Virus record (IMG/VR): IMGVR_UViG_3300045009_000695
Span: 1-25,219 of that record
Origin: a virus
Length of the DNA: 25,219 nucleotides
Reading direction: 5' to 3' (one strand)
Shown here in pieces: positions 1 to 6,047 of this stretch. Under the pieces are notes generated by a model, which saw only the letters and a list, made by a program, of their open reading frames with translations, made no database searches and was not told where the DNA came from. Position 1 is the stretch's first letter. Every line of letters starts with the position of its first letter. The position numbers and the translations under genes are program-made.

Positions 1-152
1 ACGTATACGATGTGCGTCACTTCAGGGGTGCACGCGATAGGCGCCCGTGGCCGTCCAAAATGAAACGTGGCGTACAGTTCCCTTTTGAGACACTAGAATT
101 TATGAAAGCCGATATCGAAGAAAAGCGGCCTGATAGCGGTGAGGTCTTTTAA
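1..152 (+). CDS. PC4/p15-like DNA-binding protein, C-terminal end (partial)
   Basis: An open frame (codons from base 3) runs from the left edge to TAA at 150-152, directly abutting the next ATG. The visible 49 residues read VYDVRHFR..., then ...WPSKMKRGVQFPFETLEF, and end in a charged helix. The order of a YDVR strand, a basic 'PSKMKRGVQF' turn, an aromatic 'FETLEFMK' helix start and a terminal helix resembles the end of the transcriptional coactivator PC4/p15 single-stranded-DNA-binding fold, which usually reads IR-..-PtkkGIsL..eqw..Lk. Phages carry such small ssDNA-binding proteins. The start lies outside the window, so length and N-terminus are unknown. The reading frame is well supported by the zero-gap junction with the terminase-like gene; the family call is tentative. 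Confidence 0.45.
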   Translation, partial: VYDVRHFRGARDRRPWPSKMKRGVQFPFETLEFMKADIEEKRPDSGEVF

Positions 153-836
153 ATGTCTGACGAAACCCCAAAAGAAAAGAAAACCGCGAAATCACTTACC
201 CGTGAGTTCCTGGCTGAGCGCGACCTCAGAATCTTCAAAATGCGTCAAGCAGGCATACCTCACACCGAGATAGCTCGTCGATTCAGCATGACCACGGGGG
301 CAGTTGGTTCGGCAATACGCAGGCAGCTCGAGAAACTCAATTCGGAGGCGATGCTCGCATATCCGGAAGTTTTGCGTATGGAATTGGAGCGTCTCGACTC
401 ATTGCAGCAGAACATTTGGCCGCAGACGCAACATCGCAAGCAAACATCGGAAGATGGACAAGAAGTGATGCTGGAACCGGATTTGAAAGCCGTGGATCGC
501 GTCTTGTCGATAATGGACCGGAGGTCGAGGCTTCTCGGCATGGAACGCAGCAATGTGTCGATACAAATGGACGTCACGTCTGGTGGCGAAACGATTCGCG
601 CGACATTGGCTGGTGCTCAGCAAGCACACGAGCGAACGAATCAGTTCACGCCGGAAATGGAAGCGAAGAAGCTGATAGAACTCATGGCTTCGAGCGGCGT
701 GTTGTCCAAGGAGGTATTGGATAACCTGATAGGACCTAAGGCTTTGGAGGCGGCCAGCTTTGCCACAGATCGATTGAGTGACGATAAACTGGCGTCAGAT
801 CTACCCGTGGACGAAAACGCGAACGCAGATGAGTGA
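153..836 (+). CDS. putative terminase small subunit
   Basis: This 227-aa protein has an N-terminal helix-turn-helix at about residues 22-62 (RDLRIFKMRQAGIPHTEIA, then RRFSMTTGAVGSAIRR). Helical segments follow, including EPDLKAVDRVLSIMDRRSRL at about 108-127 and then LGME. A DNA-binding HTH followed by a 'vl.im.RRs.LLG' helix is typical of phage small terminase subunits, which recognise the packaging site and load the large-subunit motor. The last 40 residues are acidic and probably disordered. The start is supported by GAGGT about 8 bases upstream. The gene abuts the preceding stop and overlaps the next ATG by 8 bases, so it sits in an operon. A large terminase is not seen nearby, which leaves a transcription-factor-like role possible. 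Confidence 0.6.
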   Translation: MSDETPKEKKTAKSLTREFLAERDLRIFKMRQAGIPHTEIARRFSMTTGAVGSAIRRQLEKLNSEAMLAYPEVLRMELERLDSLQQNIWPQTQHRKQTSEDGQEVMLEPDLKAVDRVLSIMDRRSRLLGMERSNVSIQMDVTSGGETIRATLAGAQQAHERTNQFTPEMEAKKLIELMASSGVLSKEVLDNLIGPKALEAASFATDRLSDDKLASDLPVDENANADE

Positions 837-1149
837 CGACAACAACGACAACCTAGACGCAGCGATGGACAAAGTCGCCGAAACGCTGGTACCTACGCGA
901 GCGAAGTCGACAGGAGCCAAGAACGGCGAAGCGGCACAGGCTCAAGTCATCATTCGCACGACAGACGAAGAGCGCGAACGCTGGAAGGACGCAGCCGCAA
1001 AAGCAGGCATGTCAATGAGCGAATGGTTGCGTGGCTTGGCTTCCAAAGAAGCCACATCGGTGCTTGAATGCGATCATCCTATGCACATGCGCCTGTCTTA
1101 CCCGTGGGCCGAATTCTGCCTGAAGTGTACAAAGCGGCTTCGTGGCTGA
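829..1149 (+). CDS. ribbon-helix-helix protein with Cys/His-rich tail
   Basis: This protein has 106 aa from the ATG at 829. A longer reading from 778 would lie inside the previous gene and adds only 17 unlikely residues. Residues 1-36 are acidic to mixed linker. Residues 38-72 (AQVIIRTTDEERERWKDAAA, then KAGMSMSEWLRGLA) match the ribbon-helix-helix pattern of Arc/MetJ and plasmid-mobilisation-type DNA-binding proteins: a beta strand, a helix, a turn and a second helix. Residues 81-100 hold C81, H83, H86, C97 and C100, which could bind zinc. It probably binds DNA as a dimer and may regulate this operon. It overlaps the terminase-like gene by 8 bases and the next gene by 8 bases, which indicates translational coupling. 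Confidence 0.65.
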   Translation: MSDDNNDNLDAAMDKVAETLVPTRAKSTGAKNGEAAQAQVIIRTTDEERERWKDAAAKAGMSMSEWLRGLASKEATSVLECDHPMHMRLSYPWAEFCLKCTKRLRG

Positions 1150-1513
1150 TACACCAGAGGCACGTAGGCGACGCAAACAGCTTCGCCGAAAACAGATGGA
1201 ACTGCCGAAAGAAATGGCGGAAATGATCGCATTCATCCCCCTAGGGGTGTCCACTACTCGCATAGCTCTGAACTTCGCGAGGATGACACGTTCGACTGGC
1301 TACGATCAAGCCGCTCTGATGAGCATCAATCCTGTTCTTTTCAAAAGCCAGGCAGTGTGCAAGAGGGCGTTGGTTCTGTTGCAAAACAACGGAATGGTCA
1401 TGCAACTCGATAACGGGAATTGGGTCGCGACATCACGCGGCCATTTGGCGATCGATCTACTGCGACTCCGGGAACCCTCTATTTCGGATCGCCCTGATCT
1501 CGAACTCGAATAG
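1142..1513 (+). CDS. small winged-helix-like protein of unknown function
   Basis: This protein has 123 aa with a GTG start at 1142, overlapping the previous stop by 8 bases. The N-terminus is strongly basic (RRRRKQLRRKQ). The middle is a run of predicted helices, and residues about 85-110 (KRALVLLQNNGMVMQLDNGN, then WVATSRGHLAI) look like a recognition helix followed by a beta-hairpin wing, as in winged-helix DNA-binding domains. The C-terminus is acidic. No specific family is recognised. The gene ends exactly where a convergent minus-strand gene ends (1513/1514), so it closes the plus-strand run that starts with the PC4-like gene. Confidence 0.55.
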   Translation: MADTPEARRRRKQLRRKQMELPKEMAEMIAFIPLGVSTTRIALNFARMTRSTGYDQAALMSINPVLFKSQAVCKRALVLLQNNGMVMQLDNGNWVATSRGHLAIDLLRLREPSISDRPDLELE

Positions 1514-1690
1514 TCAGCTGCCGAGCAACCAGGCAACGACGCGCTTTCTTAGCGCAGGCTTCTGGATGTCGTTCGCATAAACGACGACGGCTGACGGCGC
1601 ATCTTTTTCCTTCGCGTTTTTCTTGACTGTCGGCTTCTTCTTGGCTGTTGACTGTTTCTTCGCTGACGATTTCTTGTTGCTTGTTGACAT
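1514..1690 (-). CDS. lysine-rich histone-tail-like peptide
   Basis: This 58-aa protein starts at the ATG at 1690, where AGGAG sits 6 bases upstream. A longer in-frame reading to 1831 lacks a comparable signal and would run into the divergent gene. The first 35 residues are almost only K, S, T, A and P (AKKQSTAKKKPTVKKNAKEK), like bacterial histone H1-like proteins. The last 23 (SAVVVYANDIQKPALRKRVV...) are more ordered. It probably binds nucleic acid non-specifically, perhaps compacting DNA or acting on host chromatin. A second lysine-rich peptide lies at 5756-5947. It is convergent with, and exactly abuts, the preceding gene. Function is inferred from composition only. Confidence 0.6.
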   Translation of the reverse strand: MSTSNKKSSAKKQSTAKKKPTVKKNAKEKDAPSAVVVYANDIQKPALRKRVVAWLLGS

Positions 1691-1788
1691 TGCTGCTCCT
1701 ATCGGTTGCACAAGACAACTTAGTTGACGCAAGCTCACCCGTGGCGCAACATGCATTTTCGGGCACATAAAAAAGCGTACGATTGGAT

Positions 1789-2418
1789 ATGCTTCCAGCA
1801 TCGTTTCCATCACCACTAGACAAGCTCGCATTGGCTGTGTCGTCTGCTGTGGAAGTCAAAGAGCAGACAGTCAAGGAATATGGAATCGGCGAGGATATCA
1901 ACATCAACCTCTACGCCTGGAACGGGCCATTCCTGAGCGCCATCTGCCAGATGTCGTCGCAGCTTATGGATCAATCACATGAGGTAAGATTCGGTCGAGT
2001 CGTCGACGCATCAGTAATCATTCGCCAAGCACTCGGCATCGATTCGATCACGATGATCGCCGAAGGCTACGTCAGTATCGATCCCCTTCGCACGCAGGAA
2101 ATGCCTTTGCCGGAAGCGTTCGTCAAACTCCCTGACGTAGTCAAGGAGTGCATCACCTTCACACACGTCTACCAAGAACAAGTTCTATTCATGACGAAGC
2201 CCTACAAGTACACAGTGCCAAGATCCCTCATATGGGAAAAGGAGATCTTTACACCAGGTCGGACGATCATGCGAGGTGGTAACAGCAAGTACCCCCTGAT
2301 GTTCAGCAAAGTGCTCAACGAAGTCGAGAAGGCGGACGAGCCTCAGGAACGCGGCGTCTACCTCAAGACGCTCGGCCAGGGTCTAAGAGCGATTGGCTTT
2401 GAGATCACCTGGCTGTAG
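1789..2418 (+). CDS. conserved-looking protein of unknown function
   Basis: This protein has 209 aa from the ATG at 1789; a TTG at 1783 in the same frame is a less likely start, and neither has a clear ribosome binding site. The protein is mixed alpha/beta with no transmembrane segment and no signal peptide. It contains a hydrophobic beta-rich segment around VRFGRVVDASVIIRQALGID and an aromatic stretch near FTHVYQEQVLFMTKPYKY. I recognise no family. It is transcribed divergently from the lysine-rich peptide across an intergenic region of about 98 bases, which should contain promoters for both. It converges with the ADP-ribosyltransferase-like gene 13 bases downstream. Confidence 0.6.
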   Translation: MLPASFPSPLDKLALAVSSAVEVKEQTVKEYGIGEDININLYAWNGPFLSAICQMSSQLMDQSHEVRFGRVVDASVIIRQALGIDSITMIAEGYVSIDPLRTQEMPLPEAFVKLPDVVKECITFTHVYQEQVLFMTKPYKYTVPRSLIWEKEIFTPGRTIMRGGNSKYPLMFSKVLNEVEKADEPQERGVYLKTLGQGLRAIGFEITWL

Positions 2419-2431
2419 TCACCCGTAGGCG

Positions 2432-2896
2432 CTACAGGAAACTCTCGCCATCAAAGCGCTTCAACCTGAAACTGTCGAAAGACAGAATCGCACTAGGCGG
2501 CACAGTGCGAGAGTACCTGAATGACACGAGATCAAAAGGGTAGAAGCCACTCACCTCATCCTCCTCTTGGTGCACGGCCAATGCATCAGCATCAAGCAAA
2601 TCTGCAAGGATCGTGCACACGATCGCAGTATTCGTTTGGCTGATGTCGTACGTCATCTCCGTGCCACCCGTGGGAGTTTCGACTTCGATCGTGCCGAGCA
2701 TCTTGAAGCCATTGCGAATCCTGATGAACCCTGCCGCATACTCCGCCTTGTTGGCCAAGTACACGACGTTATCGATACCGGGCACGATACCTGCCTGACG
2801 AATCGTCTGCTCACAATCAGGGAACGTGGCGTGATACAGGAAGTCGTTTGTGAGGGTGGGTAGCAGCGGCGCTAGCGGACTGTTCGATTCGCTCAT
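2432..2896 (-). CDS. ADP-ribosyltransferase-fold protein (KptA/DarT-like)
   Basis: This protein has 154 aa, with a GGAG motif about 9 bases before the ATG at 2896. Residues 19-50 read FLYHATFPDCEQTIRQAGIV, then PGIDNVVYLANK. The 'YHAT ... I...GI.P ... VYLAN...A' pattern is the start of the NAD-binding fold of RNA 2'-phosphotransferases (KptA/Tpt1) and DarT-type ADP-ribosyltransferases, with H22 as the candidate NAD-contacting histidine. The second half, about residues 70-140, holds beta strands and an acidic cluster (HQEEDEVSG) that might supply a catalytic glutamate. Possible roles are modification of host nucleic acid or protein, or removal of a 2'-phosphate from RNA. Substrate and activity are not shown by the sequence. 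Confidence 0.45.
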   Translation of the reverse strand: MSESNSPLAPLLPTLTNDFLYHATFPDCEQTIRQAGIVPGIDNVVYLANKAEYAAGFIRIRNGFKMLGTIEVETPTGGTEMTYDISQTNTAIVCTILADLLDADALAVHQEEDEVSGFYPFDLVSFRYSRTVPPSAILSFDSFRLKRFDGESFL

Positions 2897-2963
2897 CGTC
2901 TACGCTCCACGTTTCCCGTGCAGGAATACGAACACCACGTCACCATACAACATCGACGAACGG

Positions 2964-3161
2964 TTATTTCTTGCGCTCAAAGATGGCGAGCAAGACAACT
3001 GCGACGTAAACGAACCAAGCAATCGTGGTGTAGGTGAACGGAACGTCGGTTTTCAGATCGAGAGCAAGCAAAGCAAATAACCAGACAATGGCCAGTATGC
3101 GGATCGCCAGTCGACGACGTTGCTCAATCTGATAATGAGCGAATCGATTTACGGCTGGCAT
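2964..3161 (-). CDS. small two-pass membrane protein
   Basis: This 65-aa protein starts at the ATG at 3161, preceded by AGGA about 7 bases upstream. It has a basic N-terminus (YQIEQRRRLAIR) followed by two hydrophobic segments, AIRILAIVWLFALLALDL and IAWFVYVAVVLLAIF, and ends in ERKK. The charge pattern fits both ends in the cytoplasm and a short external loop. No family is recognised. It could be a membrane-acting accessory protein, for example in superinfection exclusion or as a holin-like protein, but no lysis gene lies beside it, so that role is a guess. Confidence 0.5.
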   Translation of the reverse strand: MPAVNRFAHYQIEQRRRLAIRILAIVWLFALLALDLKTDVPFTYTTIAWFVYVAVVLLAIFERKK

Positions 3162-3350
3162 ATGGACATCCTACAGGTATTGACTTGTCGATCCCATGGC
3201 TCGCACGATCACCTGAGCCCCAATACAGTCAAGGATTATGTTGTCGAGCCAGTCTTGGTTTTGTCAACGGGGCTTCCGAAACTTTTCGCGCGCCGGCGGC
3301 GGGGGTGGGCAGGTGTGTGCCAGTGTTTGGGGCTCGGTTTTTGTTTGGAT
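3162..3350. other. 189-base gap between minus-strand genes
   Basis: No credible coding frame is visible on either strand. On the minus strand a perfect TTGACA lies at 3262-3267, but the nearest good -10 match is 21 bases away, so it does not form a convincing promoter. A GC-rich self-complementary patch (around 3288-3302) precedes the G/T-rich region that starts near 3290. The gap probably carries the promoter or leader of the membrane-protein gene. Confidence 0.3.
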
Positions 3351-3512
3351 TTATCTGGTTGGTGGGCTGGTTTTGGGGGTTGGGAGCATTTTGATTGGGG
3401 TGGAGGTGTGGGCTTCTTTGTTTCGGCAGATGACTTCGGTTGCTTTGATGTGGAGGGTGAGGGTTTGTCCGCATTTGGGGCAAGTCCATATGTATTTGCG
3501 TTGGTTGGCCAT
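3351..3512 (-). CDS. zinc-ribbon-like small protein
   Basis: This 53-aa protein runs from the ATG at 3512 to TAA at 3351-3353. It begins MANQRKYIWTCPKCGQTLTL and contains C11, C14, C29 and H35, a compact zinc-binding pattern of a CxxC knuckle followed by a Cys/His pair, then a Pro/Thr-rich tail. Similar short zinc-ribbon peptides are common in phage accessory regions. No Shine-Dalgarno motif is visible, so it may be leaderless or use an unusual start context. It lies divergently from the Cys-rich protein at 3564, with 51 bases between them. Codons strongly favour C and A at third positions, matching the local G/T bias of the plus strand. Confidence 0.55.
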   Translation of the reverse strand: MANQRKYIWTCPKCGQTLTLHIKATEVICRNKEAHTSTPIKMLPTPKTSPPTR

Positions 3513-3563
3513 TGTTTAGGGGGTGCTTTTTGTTGTTGGTTGGGTTGTGGGTAGTGTGGTGTT

Positions 3564-4034
3564 GTGGGTGAGGCCAGGTTTCGTGTTCGTGAGCCGGATC
3601 ATATTGATTTTTCTGATGATGTTTTGTTGGATAAGTTTATGTCTGAGGCGGCTGTTGGTGCTCAGAGGTTGTTTGACGATTATTTGAGTAGGGGTTTTGA
3701 GATTGGGTTGGAGTCTGTTGAGGGTGATGTGGCGAGGGAGATTTGTTTGCGTCTTGGGGACGTTTTGGATGAGCTTGAACGTCGGTGTGTGAATTTTTGT
3801 CCGCATATTGATTCGTTGCCTTTTTCTCGGCCGCATGTGATTTTGCCGGCGTATCGGAGTGTTGCTTGTTTGGTGTGTGCTCCGGATCATATGAGGCAGG
3901 TGGATCCGAATTCGTCGGCTTGTGATTTGTGTGGTTTGGACACGAAAATTTTTTATGAGTTGAATTTGCAGATGGGTCCTGGGGTGTTGGCGATGAATTG
4001 TGGGGAGTGTTGTATTTCTTTGTTTAAACCTTGA
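3564..4034 (+). CDS. Cys-rich (zinc-binding-like) protein of unknown function
   Basis: This protein has 156 aa with a GTG start at 3564. The first 90 residues are predicted helical and acidic (MSEAAVGAQRLFDDYLSRGF, DVAREICLRLGDVLDELERR). The C-terminal third carries C102-x2-C105, C120-x2-C123 and C146-x2-C149-C150, arranged like zinc knuckles of a treble-clef or ribbon fold. No family is recognised. Third codon positions are overwhelmingly T or G (for example GAT, GTT, TTG), unlike the rest of the window. The end overlaps the convergent oxygenase gene by 11 bases. No clear ribosome binding site is visible, so the exact start is uncertain. Confidence 0.55.
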   Translation: MGEARFRVREPDHIDFSDDVLLDKFMSEAAVGAQRLFDDYLSRGFEIGLESVEGDVAREICLRLGDVLDELERRCVNFCPHIDSLPFSRPHVILPAYRSVACLVCAPDHMRQVDPNSSACDLCGLDTKIFYELNLQMGPGVLAMNCGECCISLFKP

Positions 4035-4791
4035 AGTCTGTGGTGATGATGTTGCCGTCGAGGTGTGATTGTGGGGGTATGGGGTTGATGGTGAGGACGC
4101 GTTGGAGCCATCTGTCGGTTCCGTCGTAGCGGGCTTTGAAGGGTTTGCGGCCGTGGATGGTTGTTTTGTTGTTGATGGTGAGGAGTTCGCCGGTTTTGAG
4201 GGTGATTTCTTTGTGGACTGTTTTTATGGCTTGGCGTAGGGCGATGAGCGCTTCTTTTGCGGATAAATTTATCCCGTTTGTGAGTTCTCCGTCGTAGCAG
4301 ATTTCCCAGGCTCCGCATGTTTTGCGTAGTGGTGTAACGATCATTTTTGTGGCGGCCGCTCCGCCGATTCTGAAGCTTTTGTCGATGCCGGTTTCATACC
4401 AGGGTATTTGCAGGTTCTCGATCGTTGGCGAGGTGAGCTCGTTCATAATGTCGTCGATGTTTGCGTAGGTTGTTGCGGCGTTTTCGTCGCCCCTGAGGCA
4501 CAGGAGGTGGATGTGGGATGGTTTGTATGGGTGGAACGCGGATTCTGTGTGGAATTCGAGTTCGACTTTTGATGATCCGGAGATTTGTTCGTTTTCGTGT
4601 TCTTTGTTGGGGATCAGGTTGTGTACGAGGCGGCCGTTTTGTTCCTGCTTGTAGGCGACCGGAAAACCGTATTTTCGGGCATGGTCGATCAGGGCATCGG
4701 ATGCGTGTTTGACTGCGGCGTTATCGACGTACGCGTCTGGTGTGGTCGGTGGTATGTCGCCGATTTCGATGCGGCGAACTTCTATGCTCAT
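4024..4791 (-). CDS. TauD/AsnO-type Fe(II)/2-oxoglutarate oxygenase
   Basis: This 255-aa protein belongs to the TauD/TfdA superfamily, closest in motif to the clavaminate synthase / L-asparagine oxygenase / arginine hydroxylase branch. Residues 78-97 (LEFHTESAFHPYKPSHIHLL) carry the iron-binding H81-x-E83 motif in the branch-typical 'FHTE.AFHP..P' context. The distal iron ligand is H213 in NNKTTIHGRKPF, and R227 or R231 in DRWLQR would bind the 2-oxoglutarate carboxylate. Characterised members hydroxylate free or carrier-bound amino acids and are usually around 330-360 residues, so this is a compact version. All catalytic residues are present, so activity is expected; the substrate is unknown. 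It lies in the G/T-skewed island, just downstream of the HicA-like gene. Confidence 0.85.
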   Translation of the reverse strand: MSIEVRRIEIGDIPPTTPDAYVDNAAVKHASDALIDHARKYGFPVAYKQEQNGRLVHNLIPNKEHENEQISGSSKVELEFHTESAFHPYKPSHIHLLCLRGDENAATTYANIDDIMNELTSPTIENLQIPWYETGIDKSFRIGGAAATKMIVTPLRKTCGAWEICYDGELTNGINLSAKEALIALRQAIKTVHKEITLKTGELLTINNKTTIHGRKPFKARYDGTDRWLQRVLTINPIPPQSHLDGNIITTDFKV

Positions 4792-4837
4792 TTCAGTAAT
4801 CTTAGTTTGTTGCCGGGTGATGCGACAGCAACTAGAT

Positions 4838-5062
4838 CTATAGGTCTTTGACCGGCACTTCGACGCCGTAGATCTTTCGCATGTCGGACACGATGGGTTT
4901 GATCGACTGCGGTGTTCCGTGGGTGAAGTAGACGGGCCCTCCGATGTGTGCCGGGGGGTGGATTTTGTAGCTCCCCTTTTTCGTAGTTACTACGTTGAAG
5001 CCGAGTTTTTGTAGCTCCTTGAAAAGCCTCATAACTGCTTTGCTTCCGTGTTGTCTTGCCAT
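4838..5062 (-). CDS. HicA-like dsRBD-fold protein
   Basis: This 74-aa protein starts at the ATG at 5062 with a strong AGGAGGAG upstream. The pattern RLFKELQKLGFNVVTTKKGS, then YKIHPP, ...VYFTHGTPQSIKPIVSDMRK resembles HicA toxins and related phage proteins: a helix, a 'GF' turn, a 'KKGSYKI' strand pair and a C-terminal helix. The catalytic histidine of true HicA (GSH) is replaced by Tyr (GSY), with a His two residues later, so RNA cleavage is uncertain. No HicB-like antitoxin gene is adjacent, which argues against a classical toxin-antitoxin pair. It is probably co-transcribed with the oxygenase 46 bases downstream and divergent from the gene at 5157. Confidence 0.5.
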   Translation of the reverse strand: MARQHGSKAVMRLFKELQKLGFNVVTTKKGSYKIHPPAHIGGPVYFTHGTPQSIKPIVSDMRKIYGVEVPVKDL

Positions 5063-5156
5063 TTGATAACTCCTCCTTGTGGAGCTAATCTATGTATGTT
5101 GCTAACAGACTATAGTGTGTAATCAGAAATAGCAACCCCCCGGCTAGGATGGGGGT

Positions 5157-5465
5157 ATGGACGCATGGAATACCGAACATCGGCATATTGTCAGCGAAAT
5201 TTCGGCCGAAATCGCGTATATGGAGTTCAAGATCGCGGTTTACGAGCAGTACCTGTACGAGATTCGTAGGGGTAACGGGGACGAGATCCGGCTCGGCCAA
5301 CTGTATTTCAATATGCTCATCAATAGGCAGCCGAATGTAGCCAATGCCATCAGGGGCACGATTTATGACCCCTACCATCGCGAAAGTATTAGCCGCTCGG
5401 TGGAAGATCGGGTAATAGAACTTTGGGCGAGGCTACCCGAATACAGGGATTTGTGGGTTGTGTAA
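5157..5465 (+). CDS. small helical protein of unknown function
   Basis: This 102-aa protein starts at the ATG at 5157, preceded by a purine-rich AGGATGGGGGT segment. It is predicted mainly helical (HIVSEISAEIAYMEFKIAVY, SRSVEDRVIELWARLPEYRD) with no membrane segment and no recognisable motif. It is divergent from the HicA-like gene, with 94 bases between the two start codons, and precedes the run of small plus-strand genes. A reverse-strand open frame over the same region has no supporting signal. Confidence 0.55.
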   Translation: MDAWNTEHRHIVSEISAEIAYMEFKIAVYEQYLYEIRRGNGDEIRLGQLYFNMLINRQPNVANAIRGTIYDPYHRESISRSVEDRVIELWARLPEYRDLWVV

Positions 5466-5486
5466 CGCTGTACCCGCTTATATGAT
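5458..5486 (+). promoter_or_regulatory. candidate sigma70-type promoter
   Basis: TTGTGT at 5458-5463 and TATGAT at 5481-5486 are separated by 17 bases, and the -10 box matches five of six consensus positions. The element lies at the stop codon of the preceding gene and 33 bases before the ATG at 5519. It could drive the small-gene and tRNA operon. The -35 box is weak (three of six). Confidence 0.35.
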
Positions 5487-5518
5487 TCTTGTTCAATAGT
5501 TATCTACAAGGAGCGAAA

Positions 5519-5746
5519 ATGGCAAAATCACTCAAGCCCATTAGCGAATACGACAAGCTGGTCAAGAGCGGTATCGGCCGAAAGAGCAGGAAGAAGCTCA
5601 GCGTGGAAGAGCAGGCTCACCGCAACCGGGTCCGCCAGGAAGCGCGACGCCGAGCATTGCTGGTGCTTCAACACCGCTACTCGGAGGAGTACGCTGCTCT
5701 TTACCAAGCGGAACAAGAGTTCCTCAACCAGGAAGAATCAAAGTAA
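5519..5746 (+). CDS. small basic helical protein
   Basis: This 75-aa protein starts at the ATG at 5519, chosen because AAGGAG lies 5-6 bases upstream; an in-frame TTG at 5489 has no such signal. The middle is highly basic and predicted helical (GIGRKSRKKLSVEEQAHRNR, VRQEARRRALLVLQ), and the C-terminus is acidic (EEYAALYQAEQEFLNQEESK). This looks like a small nucleic-acid-associated helical protein, but no family is assigned. The next gene starts 9 bases after its stop. Confidence 0.6.
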   Translation: MAKSLKPISEYDKLVKSGIGRKSRKKLSVEEQAHRNRVRQEARRRALLVLQHRYSEEYAALYQAEQEFLNQEESK

Positions 5747-5755
5747 GGAGCCATC

Positions 5756-5947
5756 ATGGCAACGAAAAAGAAAGCAGCGAAGAAAGTGAAGAAGAAGCCG
5801 GTGGTCAAGAAGAAGCCGGCGGCGAACAAGAAGCCGAAGACGAAGAAGAAGTCTGCGGCGAAGAAAGTGGTTGTGAAGCCGAATGCGAAAGTTGTTGTCG
5901 AGAAGACAACGGCCGTCAAACAAAACAAACAATCTGCCTGGCTCTAA
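5756..5947 (+). CDS. lysine-rich histone H1-like peptide
   Basis: This 63-aa protein starts at the ATG at 5756 with AAGGAG close upstream. More than a third of residues are lysine, arranged as repeats of KK with A, P and V (KKPVVKKKPAANKKPKTKKK), typical of histone H1-tail-like bacterial proteins. It should bind nucleic acid by charge. It is the second such peptide in the window (the first is at 1514-1690), and the two share composition rather than an alignable core. The tRNA follows 15 bases downstream, in the same direction. Confidence 0.65.
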   Translation: MATKKKAAKKVKKKPVVKKKPAANKKPKTKKKSAAKKVVVKPNAKVVVEKTTAVKQNKQSAWL

Positions 5948-5961
5948 AACCAGCTCGGTCT

Positions 5962-6037
5962 GGGCCGGTAGCTCAGTGGTTAGAGCAGCACTCTTATAAG
6001 GTGTTGGTCGTGGGTTCAATTCCCACTCGGCCCACCA
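5962..6037 (+). tRNA. tRNA-Ile(UAU)
   Basis: This 76-base cloverleaf has acceptor arms GGGCCGG and TCGGCCC with A73 and an encoded CCA end, D-arm GCTC/GAGC, anticodon stem GCACT/GGTGT and T-arm GTGGG/CCCAC with loop TTCAATT. The anticodon loop is CTTATAA, so the anticodon is UAU, which reads the isoleucine codon AUA. Most bacteria read AUA with a lysidine-modified CAU tRNA, so a direct UAU anticodon is unusual and suits a phage that uses AUA more than its host. It sits between two small genes in the same direction, probably within one transcript. Confidence 0.93.
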
Positions 6038-6047
6038 GGAGGAAAAC

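Noticed and set aside
269-362. Attachment site or integrase-linked prophage boundary near the left edge
   Set aside because: No integrase, direct repeat or tRNA fragment is visible there; nothing shows that this is an integrated element.
778-828. Upstream start for the ribbon-helix-helix gene
   Set aside because: It lies inside the terminase-like gene. The ATG at 829 gives a normal 8-base overlap and a typical MSDDN N-terminus.
3262-3267. Perfect TTGACA on the minus strand
   Set aside because: No acceptable -10 hexamer at 16-18 bases; the nearest CATAAT is 21 bases away.
3120-3554. 144-aa plus-strand frame rich in Gly, Trp, Phe and Cys
   Set aside because: It is an artefact of the G/T-rich strand. 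The opposite strand encodes a sensible zinc-ribbon peptide in the same stretch.
4838-5062. Classical HicAB toxin-antitoxin pair
   Set aside because: The catalytic GSH is GSY here and no HicB-like gene lies on either side. Only a HicA-like fold is supported.
5085-5378. 97-aa minus-strand frame
   Set aside because: It lies opposite the 102-aa plus-strand gene and covers the divergent promoter region. It has no ribosome binding site.
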